Assembly (NCBI RefSeq): GCF_021531895.1
Contig: NZ_JAFBIX010000022.1
Location: 1 to 56,520, forward strand
Direction: 5' to 3'
From: Faecalicatena contorta
GTDB taxonomy: Bacteria; Bacillota; Clostridia; Lachnospirales; Lachnospiraceae
Length of the DNA: 56,520 nucleotides
In this document: piece after piece, positions 52,054 to 56,520 of the stretch
Layout: every line of letters starts with the position of its first letter
How positions within the stretch are numbered: the stretch's first letter is position 1
Made by a program: the position numbers and the translations under genes
Notes under the pieces: generated by a model
Seen by the model: the letters and a program-made list of their open reading frames with translations, nothing else
Told to the model about the DNA's origin: nothing
The model's database searches: none

Positions 52054-52764
52054 ATGGGTAGTTTAACAGATAAATATCAGCAGTTAAGAAAAGAGACAGA
52101 GGAAAAGCAGCGGATCGAGCAGGAGATGCAAAAACAAGAGGCGTATTATGGCAACATCATTAACCGGACAAAATTTGTGTGCAAAGAACATTGGAAAACA
52201 AATATGTATGAAGATATTAGCAATGCTTCTGTATATAAATCTACTTTATTATATAAATCTACTTTATTATCAAAGTTCGACCCGCAAAGGCAGGCTTTGT
52301 TTCAGGAGGCAGCAAAACTGATTCGTGAAGATAAGTGGATTTCATGGAAGATGCCCGGCAAAAAAGATACGTCTGTAATTAAACACTGTTATTCACTCGG
52401 CGAACATGAGATTTATTACGAGCTAGGATCTTACATAAAAACCAAATGGGCGGACGGGAGCATTCATGTTGGCGGTCACAAGAGATATTTCAGTAGAAAG
52501 TATGAAGTATTAGGTGGCTTAATGGATGATATACGGAAAATGGTAGCACAAAAAGCGGCCTATCGAGAAATGCAGGAATATTTCAGACTTATCAGTAATG
52601 CTGCTGTAGGTGCTTCCAGCTATGTGGAACTAAAGCATAGTAATCGAAGTATAGTCTTATTTAGAGATGGAGATGTACTTTATCGGGGACAGTATATTGA
52701 AAAAATGTCTATAAAAGAGCTTGAGGATTTTTTGGCAGAATCCGTGAATAGAATTAACAAATGA
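52054..52764 (+). CDS. Hypothetical protein with N-terminal coiled coil
   Basis: A 236-residue cytoplasmic protein with an opening coiled coil (LRKETEEKQRIEQEMQKQEA, about 10-31) and no recognised domain. Residues 62-74 contain a perfect 6-residue duplication YKSTLL from an 18-base tandem duplication (52234-52269). The C-terminal 45 residues (SSYVELKHSNRSIVLFRDGDVLYRGQYIEKM, read SSYVELKHSNRSIVLFRDGD / YRGQYIEKM) look like a small beta domain. AGGAGGAT lies before the ATG, only 13 bases after the response regulator, so it is in the same operon. Function unknown. Confidence 0.65.
   Translation: MGSLTDKYQQLRKETEEKQRIEQEMQKQEAYYGNIINRTKFVCKEHWKTNMYEDISNASVYKSTLLYKSTLLSKFDPQRQALFQEAAKLIREDKWISWKMPGKKDTSVIKHCYSLGEHEIYYELGSYIKTKWADGSIHVGGHKRYFSRKYEVLGGLMDDIRKMVAQKAAYREMQEYFRLISNAAVGASSYVELKHSNRSIVLFRDGDVLYRGQYIEKMSIKELEDFLAESVNRINK
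52234..52269 (+). repeat. 18-base perfect tandem duplication
   Basis: TATAAATCTACTTTATTA occurs twice in succession (52234-52251, 52252-52269), in frame within the hypothetical gene, adding YKSTLL once. It may be a recent slippage or a copy-number switch. Confidence 0.9.
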
Positions 52765-52811
52765 TTTCTATATTCTTTTAGCTATCAATATAGAAAGAAA
52801 GGTGGTTTTTT

Positions 52812-54065
52812 ATGAAGAAATACCATTCCGAAAAAGATCCCTTCAGAGATCGCACAATTATATACGATGAACACGGCAAAAAAGTCGGTTATAGCGAAAA
52901 GGCAATCTTTGGTGATCATGTCAATGTCTATGACTCAAAAGGAAATAAGGTTGCCAGACAAGAAAAATCATTCTTTGGAGACCATATTAATGTCTATGAT
53001 GCTAAAGGGAAAAAGACCGGTGAACAACATCAAGCTCTCTTTGGAAATCATACTAATGTTTACGATGCCAAAGGGAATAAGGTTGGAGAAAGTCAACCGT
53101 CTTTCTGGGGCTCCGGTACAGATTATTACAGCCGGGAATCGGCAGCCTCACTACCCTCTGCGGCCATAGACCCGAGCAATTCATGGAATTTTGAGAACAG
53201 AAGTGCTCCACCGGCAAGCACAACATCCCAACACACCGTGCTATCTAACGAAATGTACTCAAACATATCCGAGGAAGAGCTTGCGCAGGCTGTAGCTACG
53301 AGTCATGAGTTAACCGTGGAAGAAGCCGCATCTTACGCAAAACTCTGTGTAAGCTTATTTGAAAAGGTAAATATCAAAACAGACGGAACCATTTTCACGA
53401 AAGAAGAATACAAGAAAAAGGTTCGCTACGGCTTCCTTAAACTCAAATCCTATGAAACAACCAAAACAAAATATGTTCCGGGAGAGACATATTGGTTATT
53501 AAAACGCCGAAACGAAAACGAAGAACGTGTAGGATGTTCTCGTGAGGAAAAATACATTTTGGTTCTCACTAAAAGTGGCAAGTTCTATGATGGAGAAATA
53601 CGGGAAGAATACCGCCATAACGGAACCTATGTCATGCTGAGAAACGACTGGAAAGAATGTTCCACATATCAGTTGCACGAGCTTATTCCGCTTTTGGATC
53701 TTCTTTTGAAAAAGCATAGCATTAAGATGTCCTCCGGCCTGTATTGGACGCAGCTCCATCCACAAAAAAACGTAGGAACATCGCCGTCTTGCACTGAAAA
53801 AAAAGCAGATACCTCTCCAAGTGCTTCAACAAATCAGCAATATAAATATGTTCTGACGGCCTTAAAATCCGGAAATCAAGCGGATTTAGTGAAAGCAATT
53901 CGTACCCTATATGGCTGTGGACGGGATGAGGGCAAGCGGTGGGCAGAATCATCGCAGCTTATTATCATGCAAACCAATGATAAGAATAAAGTGACGGAAG
54001 CCGTAAATATTTTTGAAGGCGAATACGGTATCAAAGTTACTATCAATGGCAAATCAAAGCCATAG
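52812..54065 (+). CDS. Repeat protein with L7/L12-like C-terminus
   Basis: A 417-residue protein of no family I can name. Residues 16-103 are four 22-residue repeats of the pattern xVYDxxGxKVGxSxxxFFGxHx (starts IIYDEHGKKVGY, NVYDSKGNKVAR, NVYDAKGKKTGE, NVYDAKGNKVGE). A Ser/Pro-rich linker follows (105-145). The middle part (150-325) is alpha/beta, with KLKSYETTKTKYVPGETYWLL. Residues about 345-412 (LVKAIRTLYGCGRDEGKRWAE, then VTEAVNIFEGEYGIKVTI) resemble the C-terminal domain of ribosomal L7/L12 in length and spacing. AAAGAAAGGTGG precedes the ATG. A TAG ends it, but the same frame stays open for another 75 codons. It lies 47 bases after the previous gene, likely the same operon. Confidence 0.65.
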   Translation: MKKYHSEKDPFRDRTIIYDEHGKKVGYSEKAIFGDHVNVYDSKGNKVARQEKSFFGDHINVYDAKGKKTGEQHQALFGNHTNVYDAKGNKVGESQPSFWGSGTDYYSRESAASLPSAAIDPSNSWNFENRSAPPASTTSQHTVLSNEMYSNISEEELAQAVATSHELTVEEAASYAKLCVSLFEKVNIKTDGTIFTKEEYKKKVRYGFLKLKSYETTKTKYVPGETYWLLKRRNENEERVGCSREEKYILVLTKSGKFYDGEIREEYRHNGTYVMLRNDWKECSTYQLHELIPLLDLLLKKHSIKMSSGLYWTQLHPQKNVGTSPSCTEKKADTSPSASTNQQYKYVLTALKSGNQADLVKAIRTLYGCGRDEGKRWAESSQLIIMQTNDKNKVTEAVNIFEGEYGIKVTINGKSKP

Positions 54066-54293
54066 ACTCTGACGGAAGAAGAGCAGGAAAAGTCAAAGAT
54101 TGACGTAATAAAACAATATAGCTTTTACAAAGTACTCAATTCAATAAAGCATCTTGGTGGAGATCATTATAAATACTTATCCGGTGACTGTGTAAATATG
54201 AAAAAAACAGCAAATGGACAGATTACTTATGATGAGCTTATTGCAGAACCGAGAAGAAGCTATGGAGTAAGATATAAGCAGATAAAAACTTAA
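54066..54293 (+). pseudogene. In-frame 75-codon extension after the amber stop
   Basis: Directly after the TAG (54063-54065) the same frame reads TLTEEEQEKSKIDVIKQYSF, KVLNSIKHLGGDHYKYLSG, ending GVRYKQIKT and TAA at 54291. No stop interrupts it for 75 codons. There is no own ribosome site, so it is either a former C-terminus cut off by the amber codon or the tail of another gene. No family recognised. Confidence 0.45.
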
Positions 54294-54338
54294 TGCACGG
54301 CTCAAATTTGTCAGCTTAAATTGGGGGGGATAATATTA

Positions 54339-54623
54339 ATGAAAAAATGCATGGCCGATGCTAAAGAATGTATTGAACGGATTAATGCAATGAGCAAGAC
54401 CGATTTTCATCAAAGAATCTTGCGAGGCGTTGCTGCCAGTGAGGAGTTTTCTTGTTTGGTATCTATCGGCATTAAATATCCGACGCAGAGTCAAAAGCAG
54501 CATATATGCCAGATGTTGGTGCAGGCAGGAATTCCATTCGAATTCTCCGATGATCCGGATTTTGACGAGAAACTAACTAGAATAGCTTTTGCAATCACTA
54601 CCAGTGCGGTTAAAGTTATTTAA
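54339..54623 (+). CDS. Hypothetical protein
   Basis: A 94-residue cytoplasmic protein (MKKCMADAKECIERIN onward), mixed alpha/beta, no recognised domain. GGGGGGAT precedes the ATG at 54339. It contains a hydrophobic stretch SCLVSIGIKYPT and ends TTSAVKVI. It may be the last gene of the regulatory operon; a strong terminator follows. Confidence 0.55.
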   Translation: MKKCMADAKECIERINAMSKTDFHQRILRGVAASEEFSCLVSIGIKYPTQSQKQHICQMLVQAGIPFEFSDDPDFDEKLTRIAFAITTSAVKVI

Positions 54624-54640
54624 ATCTGAATAGTCGGATA

Positions 54641-54681
54641 AAAGCAGACAAGAAATGCGAATGGCTCTTGTCTGCTTTTGT
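54641..54681 (+). terminator. Intrinsic terminator ending the accessory operon
   Basis: Perfect 12-base arms AAGCAGACAAGA (54642-54653) and TCTTGTCTGCTT (54666-54677), then TTGTTATTT. Confidence 0.85.
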
Positions 54682-54880
54682 TATTTATAATAGGTTCTTA
54701 ATAATCGCGTTTAGCCATGCTCACTATATTCAGCGTAGTTACAAAATAAAAAACATCATTTTTTCAATATACGATTATTAGAGTTAATTCATGCACATCC
54801 ACTAATAGCTCAAGCGATTTCTTTTTGCTTTTAGTCGTGATAATATTCTTAGCAGTTAGCATATAAGAACTAGGAATAAA

Positions 54881-55555
54881 ATGACTGAAGGTGATATTTT
54901 AGATGAAGTAATAAAAAATGTTAGTATATGTTACGATAATGAGCAGCGTAACCTTGCCAAGATTGCAATTTCGGCACCGACCGAAGGCGTAATAAGAGAT
55001 GCTGCCGGAAAGTTAGTGGAAAACGTACTTCAGAATATTATAAATACTATCAATGCATGTGTCCCTAATTATAAAATAGTATCAAAAGTAGGAAGTACTG
55101 ATTACTTGTCTAAAAGTATTAATTATAAAGGCTCGTTATATAGTATGAATACCATCCAGGTAGATAGGCATGTTTTTTCCAATGGCAAAAGGATTGCCTT
55201 TATAGAAAATAAGACATATTTAGACTCGTGCTACTATGATCGAGCACTGGCTGACTTTAGAAAAATCATTGAATCGCTATCACAACATGGGCACAAGATA
55301 AGTGACTTAGATTTCGTTGTGTTTGCTGGGCAAAATGCGGCGAGCGAGAATACATTAAAAATGTACGAAGCTGATTTCTGGAACTTTACAAGGCATTATA
55401 CGGATGGCGTAGGGATAGAGCCTAAAACTTTCTTTTTTCTAAAGGGCAAAAGATCCTCCAGTCATCCTTTATACAAAGAGAAACATCCACTAAACGAAGA
55501 AAATATAAAAGATCTTGCACGTATGCTCTTAAATGATGCTAAAATGTGTTCATGA
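54881..55555 (+). CDS. Putative type II restriction endonuclease (PD-(D/E)xK candidate)
   Basis: A 224-residue protein coupled to a DNA methyltransferase: the stop codon overlaps the next start (ATGA at 55552-55555). A possible nuclease core is TIQVDRHVFSNGKRIAFIENK: Asp95, Glu109 and Lys111, giving D-x13-E-x-K, the spacing of PD-(D/E)xK nucleases. It could cut DNA at the sequence the methyltransferase protects. I recognise no named restriction family. The lower GC and different codon use compared with the operon upstream suggest separate acquisition. The ATG at 54881 has a weak ribosome site (TAGGAAT). Confidence 0.6.
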   Translation: MTEGDILDEVIKNVSICYDNEQRNLAKIAISAPTEGVIRDAAGKLVENVLQNIINTINACVPNYKIVSKVGSTDYLSKSINYKGSLYSMNTIQVDRHVFSNGKRIAFIENKTYLDSCYYDRALADFRKIIESLSQHGHKISDLDFVVFAGQNAASENTLKMYEADFWNFTRHYTDGVGIEPKTFFFLKGKRSSSHPLYKEKHPLNEENIKDLARMLLNDAKMCS

Positions 55556-56334
55556 ATGACTTATTTCTAGATGGCAACATACAGATTATCAATTGCGATA
55601 TGTTTGATGAATGCGGGCTATCATCTATTACAGATTGCGCCATCGATGCAATAATTACTGACTTTCCGTATGGAACACTAAATAAACGCAATGGCTGGGA
55701 TAAGGTAATTGACTACGAAGAGTTCTGGAGAATAGTAAACAAAAAGAAGAAAGAAAATGCGCCCGTAATATCGACAGCTCAGATGCCATTTACAGCGTTT
55801 CTTGTTTCAACAAATTACAGGGACTTTAAGTACACATTAGTGTGGGAAAAGTCGAAAGCAACAGGATACCTTAATGCTAAAAAACAGCCTTTGCGTGCGC
55901 ACGAAGATATAGTGGTGTTTTACAAAAAGCAATGTTGCTATAATCCACAGATGACGCAAGGAACTCCTTATAACAAAGGAAAAGCCATAAGAGATACTTT
56001 TGCGTATGGAAAGCAAAAGAAGGCAGTATTGGTTAAAAATGATACTGGTATGCGATATCCACGCTCTGTACAATATTTTGTTACCGCAGAAAGTGAAGGA
56101 AAACATCATCCGACGCAGAAACCAATTGCACTGTTTGAATGGTTAATTAGAACATATACGAATCCTGGGGACTTGGTCGTAGATCCGTGTATGGGATCTG
56201 GAACTACAGCATTAGCTGCCATTAGGACAGGAAGAAAGTTTCTGGGATATGAAAAAGAACCCGAATACTACGAAAAGGCAAAAGCTAGAATAATTGAAGA
56301 GGTAGATATGCCTCATCTTTTAGATGCTAGCTAA
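55552..56334 (+). CDS. Beta-class DNA methyltransferase
   Basis: A 260-residue SAM-dependent methyltransferase. Motif IV, TDFPYGT, precedes the FxGxG-type motif I, DPCMGSGTTALAA, near the C-terminus, the order of beta-class N6-adenine or N4-cytosine enzymes. The catalytic motif is DFPY in place of the usual DPPY. GYLNAKKQPLRAHEDIVVFYKKQ and HPTQKPIALFEWLIR are typical of this subgroup. The ATG at 55552 overlaps the nuclease stop; a GTG at 55546 is less likely. It should protect host DNA from the upstream nuclease. The recognition site is unknown. Confidence 0.88.
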   Translation: MNDLFLDGNIQIINCDMFDECGLSSITDCAIDAIITDFPYGTLNKRNGWDKVIDYEEFWRIVNKKKKENAPVISTAQMPFTAFLVSTNYRDFKYTLVWEKSKATGYLNAKKQPLRAHEDIVVFYKKQCCYNPQMTQGTPYNKGKAIRDTFAYGKQKKAVLVKNDTGMRYPRSVQYFVTAESEGKHHPTQKPIALFEWLIRTYTNPGDLVVDPCMGSGTTALAAIRTGRKFLGYEKEPEYYEKAKARIIEEVDMPHLLDAS

Positions 56335-56427
56335 TCTAGAAAATTATCTTTTCTAATTGTGTGTATTTATTGTTTATTACGAAGAATGGGCAATGTTGGG
56401 ATACAATAGATAGGTAACAAATAAAAA

Positions 56428-56501
56428 ACAAGGATTCACTTCGATATGATATATTGGAGTTGACGAAAAACCAATGATCTTAACGAAAGGAGAATCCTTG
56501 T
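56428..56501 (+). promoter_or_regulatory. Inverted repeat ahead of the partial ORF
   Basis: ACAAGGATTC (56428-56437) and GAATCCTTGT (56492-56501) are exact complements; AAAGGAG (56486-56492) touches the right arm and the ATG follows it at once. Such leaders occur before transposase genes, where they limit translation. Confidence 0.45.
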
Positions 56502-56520
56502 ATGTCAATCTTATCACAAC
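56502..56520 (+). CDS. Partial ORF running off the window (possible transposase)
   Basis: ATG at 56502 with AAAGGAG upstream opens a frame reading MSILSQ to the window edge. Too short to identify. The leader hairpin and the accessory setting suggest an insertion sequence, with low confidence. Confidence 0.35.

Overview
The window looks like a chromosomal segment of a low-to-moderate GC Gram-positive anaerobe, most likely a gut Lachnospiraceae (Clostridia). The evidence is strong GGAGG ribosome binding sites, consensus sigma-A promoters, a tyrosine T-box leader, a CIRCE/HrcA heat-shock operator, rubredoxin, fermentative iron alcohol dehydrogenases paired with an aldehyde dehydrogenase, a PurO-type IMP cyclohydrolase beside a stand-alone AICAR formyltransferase, and domain families (DUF5058, DUF3841) that I associate with this family. 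The genus cannot be fixed from the sequence alone.

Bases 1 to about 43,630 are ordinary core genome. In order they hold: an M20 amidohydrolase with two membrane proteins; rubredoxin; an SGNH hydrolase; T-box-controlled tyrS; a cell-wall amidase lipoprotein; a flavin reductase and an ADP-ribosylglycohydrolase; a GH13 amylase divergent from rplM-rpsI; a patch of small metal-finger and DUF genes with visible decay (frameshifted SWIM gene, truncated DUF4160); a MarR-controlled alcohol/aldehyde dehydrogenase operon; a GreA-like factor; a thiamine salvage cluster (thiE, HAD phosphatase, thiD, cytX-like transporter); an MGMT-like protein; an acyltransferase; the last two purine steps; a MntP-like protein; radical SAM/SPASM plus TetR; glmM; YitT; a second iron alcohol dehydrogenase; eno; secG-rnr-smpB; CIRCE-controlled hsp20; citrate synthase; and ssrA (tmRNA). 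A family of long, nearly perfect palindromes with a GGGACGTAGTA core recurs at three intergenic sites.

From the 3' end of ssrA onward the window is accessory. A headless large serine recombinase abuts and runs antisense into ssrA, and it meets a headless DUF11-type surface-protein fragment at one breakpoint near 44,525. This looks like a decayed island at a classic integration site. Next come a DUF3232-like gene and a secreted protein with an SPETG sorting signal. A tight operon follows with a 7TM sensor that is probably a pseudokinase, a soluble histidine kinase and a NarL-type response regulator, then two or three unrecognised genes. The window closes with a probable restriction-modification pair and the first codons of what may be a transposase.

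The most interesting candidate system is 46,165-54,623. The promoter of the secreted protein and the promoter of the sensor operon carry the same box, AAACTAC-N5-TGTGTGGGG, at the same distance from an extended -10. This suggests that the regulator controls both the surface protein and itself. The unrecognised genes downstream (one with four 22-residue repeats and a C-terminus resembling that of ribosomal L7/L12) are likely part of the same unit. The second candidate is the restriction-modification pair at 54,881-56,334, whose putative PD-(D/E)xK nuclease I cannot assign to a family.
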